NCBI RefSeq assembly: GCF_000224145.3
Contig: NC_020168.2
Location: forward strand, 3,252,554-3,316,553
DNA from: Ciona intestinalis
Taxonomy: Eukaryota > Chordata > Ascidiacea > Phlebobranchia > Cionidae
Length of the DNA stretch: 64,000 bases
Direction of reading: 5' to 3'
Each line of letters begins with the position of its first letter. The stretch's first letter is position 1. The notes beneath the pieces were generated by a model. The model made no database searches. It was not told the origin of the DNA and saw only the letters and a list, made by a program, of their open reading frames with translations. Made by a program: the position numbers and the translations under genes. This document shows, in pieces, positions 11,701 through 22,691 of this stretch.

Positions 11701-14700
11701 CCCTGCAAGATATTGCTCTACTTGTTCATCAGAAGGGGGATTCCCCATCTCTGATACCTCCATGGCTTGCTTCTCAAGTAAAGAATTCTCTGAAAAAAAA
11801 TTAGCGGTATTTTAGGACTTTCATTTATAACTTTTTTATCGTTTTATTTTTTAAATAAGTTCTATGTTATTTCTAAATCTATTTTTTACATGATTTCCAT
11901 GTTATTTATAAGTTACTTTTTTACATGATTTCTATGTTATTTATAATTTTTTTTATTTATAAAATTAAAACAAAAAAAACACCACTAAAGTTACATACAT
12001 GATGATTTAACTCGTAAGCGTGCGAGCAGTATATGAAAAACAGAACCCCTATGTCATAACCTAACAACCGTCATTGCCCCATCATGCCATAATAAAAAAA
12101 GTTACATTTATTCACTCTTACCGTCATCTATATCTTGGGCAACCTTTTCAAGAAGTTCGGTCGGTTTTCCGAACTCAGCAATTTGATCAACTATGGGTTG
12201 TATATCGTCATCAAGTGTCATATTCATCGAGACTGTGAGACTTTTGTGAAGCTTGCTTTTCGTAACTTGCCATTGCGCCTGGGAGGAATAATAACTTTAC
12301 TCAAGAGAAAGATTACATTGCTTCTTTTTAATTTTTACACACAGAAAATTTTAGAGATTTTTATGTTTGGAGGAGAAATTTCAGTCTGTAGCAAGTCAGT
12401 GGTTTTAACTTTTTCACATAGTAATGGCTCATCAGTCACTGCATTCCAAAATGGTGCATTTTTAGGGTGCAGTTATATATATCAGTCTTTTCAGGTAAGT
12501 TTTAATACTAATTTAATTTATAGACCACTTTAATAAATAAACGTAAGCCTAATTAATGATGTATTGCCACACCTTTTATTGGGGCATACTCAGGGAATTT
12601 ATTAGTAATTTTATAAAACAAATTTATTGTGAAGACAGCTGCCCCTGCTTACTCCCTGGGTTTTTAGGCTTGCTTCAACTTACATGGGCCAAGCGCTTGC
12701 TCCATTCAGCGATTTGTTCAACTTTTTCTTTCAACCTCTTAGATTGATCTACAGGGCCAAATCGGATCGCATTCATTATCTCAGGATTATTTTTCGAGAT
12801 CTCAGATTTCTGGAGCTTCAACTCATCCTGGATGCTAAGAGATACAGATTAAAAATTTTATTTTTTACCATTTTTACAGATTAACATTTTTATATTTTTT
12901 CCCACAAAAGGTAGTCAAAAATTTGGTGCCAAGGCACAATGGTTAGAGGGCTTCTCTATCCAAGAGTTTACAAGTTTGAGGCTTAACGCTGCTACCATTG
13001 TGGGCGTTTGTGCAAGCCACTTAACGACAGTGGTTGTATAAATTGCCATCCATATAAAAATCACCAAGTTATAATAAAACATCGGTACCTCTCCACTTTC
13101 TTAGTCAACGAACTGATGAACTCAGAATAGATAGGAAGGTTCTTGGCATGCATGAAAATACTCGTGGTCAATTCTCCTACTGACTGTGGGGGTTCACTTG
13201 GCCCGTGATCAAACACGCTTTCTCGTCCTGAGTTCTGGTAAGTGGAAGTGAGTTTTATTTTATAACAGGGTGGGGAAAGATGGGACACCTTTTTATTCCA
13301 TTTTGTCCCATTTGGTAATAAATAAAGAACATTCAAATAATTATAAAACTGTATTCTCACGACTTCTATAAACCATTTGTATTTGTTTAAAACGGGGTCA
13401 GGATATTTGAATATTATGTGCTTAAGGTGTCCCATCTTCCCCCACAGAATTTATGCCCAAGTTGTTAGCCTATATTACTCTAACATGATCAAAAATTTTT
13501 TTACTTCTTTTAAACAGGCCCAACACTTAAAACAATTTCAAAGAGGTCCAACAACTCACTGACAAAGTACAATGCACCTTAAATCTTATATATGAGACTG
13601 GGCATGCAAACATACATTTAACTGTCTCAGTGAAAATATAATAAAAACTTGCTGAGAGTCACAGCAAGTTTTTATTTCTAAATATTTATTTTATTCTTTT
13701 ATAGCCTATATATATATATTATTTTTAAACAGCTTTGAAAAATAAATGTGTTGGGTCTATTTATTATTATTTCAAAACAGATTTGAAAAACAAAAATGTT
13801 TTTATTTAAACGGATTTGGAAAACAAAAGTACTATTTTTAAGATCCTTGTAATAGCAAAAGTAACAACTTCTTACCATTTTACTGTCTGTAATTTTTATG
13901 TCAGTGTAACGGTTCAAGAACTCGTCTATGTCCAATGATGAAAACTACAGAAAAAATAAAGATATTTATGTGCTAGAATAAATACGTTTTAAAACGCTAA
14001 ACAGTAAATTGTAAAGTAAACCATGTCATTTATAGGGGCTATAGGTAAAATACAGATCATTTCAATATGGTTGAGAATCAGACTTAGGAAAGTAAAATTA
14101 CCAGTGAGTCACTCACTATTATAATGAGCAACTAATAACTTGAGCCAAGAATTTAAGCCAGGGGTGTGCAATCTACGGTCAGCGGGCTTAATGAGGGCCG
14201 CAAAGAAAAGTTGTCGGTTGCATATTTTCCATTGAATTTATTTAATGTGACAATAAATTTACATAGTAGTTTTCTTCAATAATTTATGCACCTAAACTTC
14301 ATATTTCTGCAGAAAAATAACCCCTTTTTCATGTCATAAGATGAAGGACAAAAAAACTATTCTTGGTCCATACAACATACAAGTCTATGTTTAACAACAG
14401 TACGGCCCGCGAGTTCAGCCAGTAATTTTACCTGACCCTTATGTAATGAAGGTGTCACACCCCTCAGACCCCTATATTAAACAATGGGTAAAAATTGTGG
14501 CTTACAAATAAATGGTTTTAACAGAATCGGCACAAAACAGTTAAAACTTGTTTTTATAAGTTGTTTAACTTACTTCATTTACATCATCCAATGTATCGGT
14601 CATAGGAAGGGGAATTGATGCAATTGTCAGTAAGTCGCTCTCCTTTCCATAATTACTGCAGAAAAATATAACACACGAATGAGATGATTTAGTATAGCCT

Positions 14701-17700
14701 ATAAAACATATGCTATGACATTTATTATGTGATTAGGCTAAAGCTACAGTAGGGGTGGTTAAGGTATGGCAAGAGTGAGTTTTAAATTGGCATAATGATT
14801 GATTAATGTTTCCAAAAATATGTTACTTACATATTATCTTCACTGTTTATGAATTCTTCGTTACTTTCATTCAGCTTAATTTGTTTTGGCAAAACGTCGC
14901 TTGAATTTTCACTTCCCATTTCTGCTTTATCGAAACTTCTCTTACGTTGAAATGAGCACACATCTACACCAGCTTTATCCTCAACTGGTGCAGTTTCTTC
15001 TGTTCGGTTACTTATATTTAAATAGCAGTCGGTTTCGGACTTATCCTGGGGTAAAACATGTTCGCCTTCATGTATAGAATGCTCTGTGTCCTTCACAACT
15101 CCAGGACTGGATAAACTGCTGTCAGAGGAGTCTTGGTTATCTGACGAACTCGTACTCGACATTCTTCGTCTATATAATGCTATAGAACTTCTTGCTCTTG
15201 AGAGTTTGGAGCGAATACTTGGGCCAGAGTCAACTTTGGACAACATAACGTCCATGGTTGCTTCTTGTACTTCGTCTTGCAACAACTTTGGTTCAAAGTC
15301 ATCTATTACAACCTCCGTAGCGAATTTTTCATTTTCTATTTCTATTAAGTCTACGTCTGTTTCTAGTTCAGACAGTGGGATTTTGTTTTCCACCAAAATA
15401 CTTGATCCAGATGTACAAGCTTGCAATTCCACCTCAGTTGAACTAACTGCTGATGCAGCAAAAACAGTCTTGAGACTCACTTTATTATTTGAAAATCCTA
15501 AACCATCGATAGGATTTGTGGAACTAGATTCTACAACTCCATCTTGAGGATTTGAACAAAGATTATCCAGTTCTATTTTATCATTAATTATTTCTCTAGC
15601 ATTTGCCTTTACATTTTGCTCCACAGTAGTTAAAGGTATGGTGCTTTGACAAGGCATATCTGAACTGCTGGTTATGGTAGATTGAGAGATATCTTTAGTT
15701 GAAATAGGCTTGTTTACATTAGAATTACTTTCAGAATCAGCAGAGTTGGTAGGTGGTTTATGAAAGGTTTGTACGCATGTAACTTGCATGTCACTTGTGT
15801 TTAAACACCCAACATCATTAGTTTTATCTGGACAAGTAACTGTGCTACCCTCCGTAACAGCATTGGATTTTTCCGGCAGTGCTTTAGCCATGGAAGTTTT
15901 TCCCCCTCCAATTTCTAGTGATTCAATGCCTACATTTTTATTTTGAAATTTAACAAAGTCATTACATGTGTATTCCATATCATTCTCACTTAGATCACAC
16001 TGTGCAGGAAATGAGTGGGTAGTAGGTTTGAGTTTGCATGTAAATTCCATTTCATTATCAGCTAAGTTATCGGTCCCTTTACTGACAGAGTCACTCTGTG
16101 AAACATTAAATGAAAATGCGGTTGCGGAAGTTTGACTTGGCAGGGGTAGATGTACCCTGTGCTTGTTGTGTAATGTATGGCAGGTTAATTCCATCGAATC
16201 GTCACTTTTTTGACCACCATTGCAAGAGGAATTTATATTTGGGTCAGTTACAACTGTGGTCAGTTGGTGTGACACATTGTTAAGCTTGTGGCAGGTCATC
16301 TCCATGTCTTCATTTGATAAAACTGATTTTTCTTTTGTCGAAGAAGCCACTTCAGTTTTTAAGTTGCAGGTGATTTCCATATCGTCACTCACTATATTAC
16401 TTTGCTTTAAAATCTTGTTAGAGGTGGAAGCTACTGTTTTTAAATGACAAGTCATTTCCATATCATCGTCACTACGGTGTTCACTCTGCTTTGAATCCAT
16501 GTTAGTAGAAGTAACCCCACTAACGCTAGTTTTAAAGTTGCAGGTCATTTCCATATCATCACTAGGTATTAACTCACTTCGTTTCAAGGGGCCATTACCA
16601 ATGCTCTGAGCAGCAAAATACTTGCCTGTGATTTTTGTCAATTCCATATCCAGGTCATCATAGGTTGTTTTTTCATTTTCCTTACATAACTCGTTTTGAA
16701 AAGACATATCTACATAAAGAGATTTTTGTGGAAGACTTGATGTTTTGATCATTGTTATGTCCATGTCTTCATTGCAATTAATTGTCTTGTTTGAATTATT
16801 GGTGTTTTCTTCACTTTGTGAAGGTATCGATGCATTTGAATCAGCATTAAGAAGAAATGTAGGAGTCTTAACTTGAACTTGTGCAGGATTTTGATCGTTT
16901 TCTTTTAATATTCCAGTATCTTGAATGGTTTGTAGAAAAGTAGGAATAGCAGGGACTTCAGTATTTATAGAAAACTCAGAACTATTAGAAAGCTGGGTTT
17001 TATTCTCTGATATTTGGCCATCGTCTGTGAACCCTTTGAGGAAAGAAGGAATGATAATTTCTTCATTTTTTTGATTTGGGGATGGGGCAACTTCATTTGA
17101 GCTGGTTATCTTGGCTACTGGGTCTATGGTTGTGCTGGCAGGGCAACTTTCATTGGTCTATGGTAGAAATATATTATGGTCAATTAAATAAGTTTTATAC
17201 ATTTATAAAGGATAGGAAAAGTTGAAATGTATGGTTTGCTATAATATCTGTCACTGACACTATTATTGTATAAAATCCACTCTAAAGGTAAATGTATATG
17301 AAGCAATTCGCCAGCTACTATTTAAACAAAACAACAGAATATTAATTTATGTATAGTTTTTTAAAATCCAGTATAAAGAAAATTACTCAGTCTAACTCCA
17401 TACTAAAATAAAAAAGTTTAAAAAAAAACAGAAAAATTAATAATTACTGCAATAAACTAGTATGTTATGTCAGAAAATATTAATAAAAATAACTAACCTG
17501 TTTGGGAGTGTTGGGATTTGCTTGGTTAAGCAGTGGTGCTGAGAGCAAAGCATTCAACCCTGTGAGAGAATGCTGTGCACTCAACTTGGAAATATCTCCA
17601 ATTTTTGTTGTGTCTGGGGCAAAGGGTAAAAGTAAACGTCCCAGTTAGGTATTTGTCCAGAATGTAATATTAATAGAATTAAAGAATGTTAAACTAGAAC

Positions 17701-19272
17701 TGGTCTGGCAATGACCAAATAAGTTTATAAATTAAAATTGGAAATATTATGTCAAAATTAAGCAGCTAATGGTTAGAAACTGTTTAAATAGAATTCAGGA
17801 AACCACATAACAGATTCAGGTTTACAGTGTTACGCAACTCACACCATAAGGATATGACAGGTGTAGTGTAACATGAAGTTTTTCACATGCAACATTTTTT
17901 AGACAAATGAACTTACAACATACCAATATCTGAAGTAGAATCCGGCCATTTCTCAGCAATATCTGCAACTCTAGAAATTTCTCTGCAATTGCAATAAATT
18001 GAACTCATTTACTCTATGCCCCAGTTCATAACCCCGAAAAAATTTACAAAACAAAATAATTAGGCTACAATAATAAAATAATATTTAACTAATTAGGTAT
18101 AACTATTTTTTTACTTAAAGACTCTTTTCAATTTTCAAAATATGTAAGGAAGTTTTACAATTTATAACCCAGAAAAATTCACAAAACAAAATAAACAGGC
18201 TACACTAACAAAAAAGGTTTAACCAATTAGTTGTAGCCAAAGGTTTAACCAATTAGTTGTAGCCATTTTCTTACTTAAAGACTTTTTTCAATTTTTAAAA
18301 GTGTTTATATAAGGAAAGTTTTGATATACGATTACTAAACAATACAGTCATGTACTCATGTTAATTTAAAACAAATCAGTTTGATTACTACATAAACAAA
18401 GTACATACTTGATTTGATATGTGTTGGCAAAGCTTACTCTCCTGCTCAAACCTCTCTTTTCCTCTTCATTCTACAAAAATTGGTGTAATATCATTTATCA
18501 AACCCAAGAAACTGCAGACCATTGATCTGTGTATTGTGTTTCGAGGACATCGAGCCTCCAGGTATATTATGGTTAAAACGCAGGATATGATATTTTTATT
18601 ATTAAGGAATAAGGTTAGGGCCCTACATGGCCAGTCGCCAAACAAGAGTAAAAAATAGAAGTCAAGGCACTTTTTTAATCGAAAATTTAATTTTAAAAAA
18701 CTTAAGAAGGAAAGAATAGGTAATGATCTTTACAGTTAATTTCAAAGTATTGGCAATGTCACTGTAAAATTTATTTAAATATAAATAACCACCCTGTATG
18801 TTACAGATTCACTCACATTAACTTGTGTGGCAACAACATCGGGGTTCACCAAAGATTTTCTGTGGGGAGATTTCTTTAAAATCTAAAAGAAAAGAATGTA
18901 AGCGAAAAGAAACTGAAATATTGTTATATAGTATAAAACACAGCAACTGTTTGTTGTAGCTGAGTCAAAACAATAATAATTTTGAAAAACTGGCAAATGG
19001 CAGTGGCCATAATATCTACAAATATCATATAGAAACAAAGGTGTATATAACTCAGCTGCTGACTGACACATTGCCACTAATACGCCAACACAATTAGTAA
19101 TCACAACAACAAATAGAAGCCACACACAGGCAGGCACCGCATTGTAAAAATACTCCTAATTTAATTACATAGGACGTAATCCTAAACCATCAGATTAAAA
19201 TTTGGAAATAATATGATAATATAAGGTTTAAGTTACCGAAGAACGACGCTTCTTTTTTGAACGTGATTCCAT
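8702..19272 (-). CDS. KNL1: Kinetochore scaffold 1 with MELT array
   Basis: Outer-kinetochore scaffold of the KMN network that recruits PP1 and, through phosphorylated MELT repeats, BUB3-BUB1. Eighteen exons in consistent phase, about 1,387 residues: 19272-19237, 18882-18817, 18470-18409, 17982-17924, 17613-17498, 17157-14831, 14655-14574, 13944-13876, 13234-13089, 12834-12684, 12278-12122, 11789-11670, 11417-11252, 10951-10812, 10166-10042, 9646-9507, 9300-9202, 8804-8702. Exons 1-2 encode RRSSILKKSP, the SILK PP1-docking motif. Exon 3 encodes SRRVSFANTYQIK, the RVSF motif. Exon 5 holds LNALLSAPL, like the vertebrate NTLLSAPI stretch. The 2.3-kb exon 6 carries about ten MELT-like repeats from residue ~245 on. 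The later exons encode a helical region and the C-terminal RWD-like part (WRLVADDETMKVFSFLRG). Human KNL1 is longer, mainly in its MELT array. Confidence 0.93.
9945..10025 (+). repeat. SINE 3' module alone
   Basis: The sequence TTTTCCGGGCATGCGAGAAG through GGATAAAGTAAGTTACATTC matches the 3' end of the full SINE. It lies in a KNL1 intron, just beside exon 10042-10166. Confidence 0.55.
10476..10657. mobile_element. TA-flanked MITE, copy 3
   Basis: Left end GTAAGGTGGGGAATGATAGG, right end CTCCTCCCACCCTAC, flanked by TA. In a KNL1 intron. Confidence 0.75.
11985..12113 (+). repeat. SINE 3' module
   Basis: Family 3' module (CTCGTAAGCGTGCGAGCAG, AACCGTCATTGCCCCATCA, AAAAAAAGTTACATT) directly downstream of KNL1 exon 12122-12278 in plus coordinates. 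Confidence 0.5.
12925..13050 (+). repeat. SINE 5' head and body
   Basis: tRNA-like head GGCACAATGGTTAGAGGGCT, then CGCTGCTACCATTGTGGGCG and AAGCCACTTAACG. In a KNL1 intron. Confidence 0.55.
13265..13447. mobile_element. TA-flanked MITE, copy 4
   Basis: Starts CAGGGTGGGGAAAGATGGGA and ends TCCCATCTTCCCCCACA. The outer few bases are eroded. In the intron just upstream of KNL1 exon 13089-13234. Confidence 0.7.
18025..18318. repeat. Tandem duplication in KNL1 intron 3
   Basis: Two diverged ~145-bp units. Each reads CATAACCC(C/A)GAAAAA, then AGGCTACA, then CTTACTTAAAGAC. The second unit contains a further short duplication of GGTTTAACCAATTAGTTGTA near 18218-18262. Confidence 0.6.
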
Positions 19273-20605
19273 TCTTTATGGTAGAAGTTGCTTTAATTCA
19301 CATAAGTATATAAATGTCAAGATCAATAGATCCTATATGTGAATTTCCATTAATTCCTACATACATGGATACCTGCTTATGATTCATAAGTTAACATATA
19401 CAGGGTAAAACAAAGATTATGCAGAGTAATGCACAGAAGAGAACAAAACCTTGATTACATTTGCCAATATAGTACAGTGGTTTGTTTGTTGACAAAAATC
19501 ATTATCCAAACCCAGTACATTGTAGTTTATATTATTGTTTAACTTTAAACTATTAAGTGCCAAGTTCCATTACTTTGCGCGCAAAAGGAATTTACAAATA
19601 CCTCAACCACAAAAGCTTTGCAAATAACAACAATTTTAAAAGAAATCTTTTCAAGATACATATTAAGCATAACATATGGAAGGACATAGGATTTAAAAAA
19701 ACAACTACACAGTGGAAAAAAAACAAAAAACAAGGAAGAAACTAGAATTCGAACCAAGTTTGGTATGTTTACTTTATATGGGTAAAACAAAAGCTATGCA
19801 AAGTGTGTTTGTTGATGAACTAATGACAGTACTTCGAACAAGCTCTGTTGTAAAATATTTAAAAATAATTAAAAGGTTTTCATTGAAGCAGTAATTAGTC
19901 ATGACAGCTCTATAAAGGTTGTAAAACTGGTGGGGAAAAGACGAGAGTATGAAAAACAGAAATTTTGTTACATTCTTTAATTCATGCAATTAATTATGAT
20001 TTACATTTTTTTAAAGAAATGAGGATCCATTTTAATGTATGGTAAGTAGGACACAGCCAAAACCTTCACGAACACCCACTCTTATGGAACTAAAAATGCA
20101 TCAGCTGAATAAACGAGAAAGATACAACAGTTTAGCATGGTTAGTGGGTGTTTTCAATGGTAAAGTTACAATTTATAACACAATAAAGCAAGAACACAGC
20201 TAGTAAGTGACAAAGAACAGTGCATTGAACTGACAAAATCTTTAAAAATATTAACAAACAAATTAAAACAACTTTCAATAAAATAAAAGTTGTTTTGAAT
20301 TTGACAGACGAAGTAAAACAATTGTTAAACTGAATCTCATAGTACTCATAAATTTTCTGTTTTTTACTCTTTAAACTGGCATATAATGTGGCTATATAAG
20401 TAGTACAGTATAAGTTTCTGTATGTGTGGTCTAAAATGTCGATTTGTCACAAACAACATAAATAAATAATGTTTTTTTTCTATTACAAACCCAACAATAC
20501 CCAAGCTGTGGAACTAAGCATTATATTCAGCAACTAATGTGACATTCTCATATTCGCCAATCTACGTTGGCCAACTATAAATAAACAATAAACAGGAAAA
20601 ATATA
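19273..20605. other. KNL1 upstream region and PPP6C 3' UTR
   Basis: AT-rich, no exon recognised on either strand. It must hold the KNL1 promoter and the PPP6C 3' untranslated region, as both genes are on the minus strand. Confidence 0.5.
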
Positions 20606-21523
20606 TTAGAGAAAATATGGAGTTGCCGTGCGTTCAGGTATCACTCTAAGATTATCAGGGACAGCGCAGAAGAGTTTGGCTTCTCTATCTTCCTTTGATC
20701 GTACAACGAGTATAGCAGCAATGTTACCACATCGGTAGCAATAGTTGGGTGCTGACCACACGGTTACTAGCTTTTCACCAAACATGTATTTAAAACCTTC
20801 ATGGACAAGCTGGTGAGCTCTACATATGAGGGTAAGATTGTTCAGATGAACAAACTCATTTGTGACTTTTGCTCCAAACAACCACCCAGCACCCCTTGGA
20901 GATATAGCCCATGTATCTACGTCTTCTGGGTCCGACCACACAAGGTCACAGAATGCTCCTTTATGAGGAATCTCCTGCTGCCGATCAATCGTGCGTATCT
21001 GGTCCAGAGTTTTTACATCTGGAGATAGGCCACCATGTACACAAAGTATTGTTGAATCAATTATTGCTGCAATGGTTAGAAGATCAAATACTTTTGTGCA
21101 ATAACGCCACGCATTTGCATTCCCATACTTCGTCTGGCATTCATCATAGAAGCCATATACTTGCGTGATTTGCCTGCTCTCATGGTTTCCACGTAGTAAA
21201 GTGATCTTGTTTGGGTATTTTGCCTTAATGGTAAGTAAATATGTCAAAGTTTCCAAACTGTAGTAACCCCTATCAACAAAGTCACCCATGAAAATATAGT
21301 TTGTGTCTGGGACTTCACCCCCAGTTTTAAAAAGCTCAAGAAGGTCATAGAACTGTCCGTGAATATCTCCACAGACAGTTACAGGTGTTGAGACTGGCTG
21401 TACATTTGACTCTTCCAATAACAAATCACACACATAATCGCATAATCTTTTCAGATCATACTCGGGTAGGTATTTACATTGTTTTGCAATTTCAATCATT
21501 TTATCCAAATCAAATGGAACCAT
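20606..21523 (-). CDS. PPP6C: Serine/threonine protein phosphatase 6 catalytic subunit, intronless
   Basis: Metal-dependent PPP-family phosphatase. It is 305 residues, the same length as human PPP6C as I recall it, and collinear throughout. The catalytic signatures are all present: GDIHGQ near residue 52, GDFVDRG near 80, LRGNHE near 109, a CVHGGLSP segment near 162 and the C-terminal YFL whose leucine is methylated in PP2A-like enzymes. PP6-type text such as [20 protein letters not shown] and [11 protein letters not shown] separates it from PP2A and PP4. The start is the first ATG of the frame, with the expected MVPFDLDK. The whole coding region is one exon, unlike the intron-rich neighbours. 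This suggests intron loss, perhaps through a retrocopy that replaced the original; every key residue is kept, so it is unlikely to be a pseudogene. Confidence 0.97.
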   Translation of the reverse strand: MVPFDLDKMIEIAKQCKYLPEYDLKRLCDYVCDLLLEESNVQPVSTPVTVCGDIHGQFYDLLELFKTGGEVPDTNYIFMGDFVDRGYYSLETLTYLLTIKAKYPNKITLLRGNHESRQITQVYGFYDECQTKYGNANAWRYCTKVFDLLTIAAIIDSTILCVHGGLSPDVKTLDQIRTIDRQQEIPHKGAFCDLVWSDPEDVDTWAISPRGAGWLFGAKVTNEFVHLNNLTLICRAHQLVHEGFKYMFGEKLVTVWSAPNYCYRCGNIAAILVVRSKEDREAKLFCAVPDNLRVIPERTATPYFL

Positions 21524-22691
21524 TTTTTGATTAACAAACCCTTTGTTGGGTCAGATACAGTTTAATTCGTAAATTATTGGCTTCAGTGGCCTTAAATATT
21601 ATTTCTACATTAATAATACAATAACATAAGTGTCAGTGATATTAAAACTTATACTCAAACACAACATATAAGTCACAGAGCCTGTTTTTTTGCTACAATG
21701 TCTAAACTGTTTTACACAGAAAACATTAAAAAGCAAACAGAAACACATTCTTCGCTAAAGGCCCACAGGCCACAGCAAACGTACATGCAAAACAAACTTT
21801 AAATATACTGAAGTGTAAAGTCTACTGCTATCTGTACAATTTCCCGATAAATACATACTCATGTTCTGTTTGTTTTAATCACTTAATCATTTTAAAATTC
21901 CAATATCAAGAATTATAACAAGATATTTTACAAACCGCAAACGTTTATCTTGCTCAGCGCAGCGTAGCAGCAAAATAATACTGACGTAGTTTTGAAAAAA
22001 GGAAAAAGGGCAAACAATCGGTAGATTTCGCGCCATCGTGACCTTTTTTTCTATTTTTCATTACTTTGTTAATGTGGTTTCGAACTAGGTAAGTATGCGA
22101 GTTGCTTCAGATAGCGTCAAGTGCTTATTTTAACGCGTTAAACAGTTCTCACTGTAAAAAGTGCACCTGTAACTTATAACGACCACCCTTATGACAAATC
22201 AAACATAATTCTAACATTCAAAAACAAGGCTTTTTTAAGTATACTGTTCAAACTAACAATTGTACGCTAAATACACCAATCAGGTTTAAGTTTAACATAA
22301 GGAATGCGCAAAATGATTGCGCGCATAGATTATGCAGAGATGCATAAAAAAAGTATCTCTGCATTATCACACACGTCAATCAATCATGCCGCCATGGAAA
22401 AAGCCGTTATCATAACTGAACGTAATATGTTGTTCAATATCGGACGTCGCCGTGTGGTATGTAAAGACAGGTAGTAACTCTGCGTTGTGTTTAATAGTAA
22501 AGTTGTATTTTAAATTCATATTGGATTTAAGTCTCCCAAAATGTGTTTTATTTGTGTATTTACTATTTATAGCATGTACAGAGTTTCTTTATTCTTGCAT
22601 CGTTATAATTTTAATTAAGTGTCAACATTTATGCAGGCAATGGAGTAGTAACGTCTAAGTTTATAAAGTGGTGTTAAACGGTATTTGCTCT
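21524..22691. promoter_or_regulatory. Shared divergent promoter of PPP6C and TADA2B
   Basis: A 1.2-kb spacer between two divergent genes. A GC-richer core lies about 21945-22150. A good plus-strand splice donor (GAACTAG|GTAAGTATG, near 22089) and another near 22470 (GACAG|GTAGTA) suggest non-coding TADA2B leader exons. TSS positions are not determinable here. Confidence 0.5.

Noticed and set aside
15086-15547. 153-codon plus-strand open frame
   Set aside because: Antisense shadow of the large KNL1 exon, which has the MELT repeats and matching phase.
8702-21523. A functional cluster linking KNL1 (PP1 docking) and PPP6C
   Set aside because: The phosphatase is PP6 and not the PP1 that binds SILK/RVSF, there is 1.3 kb between them, and nothing in the sequence shows co-regulation.
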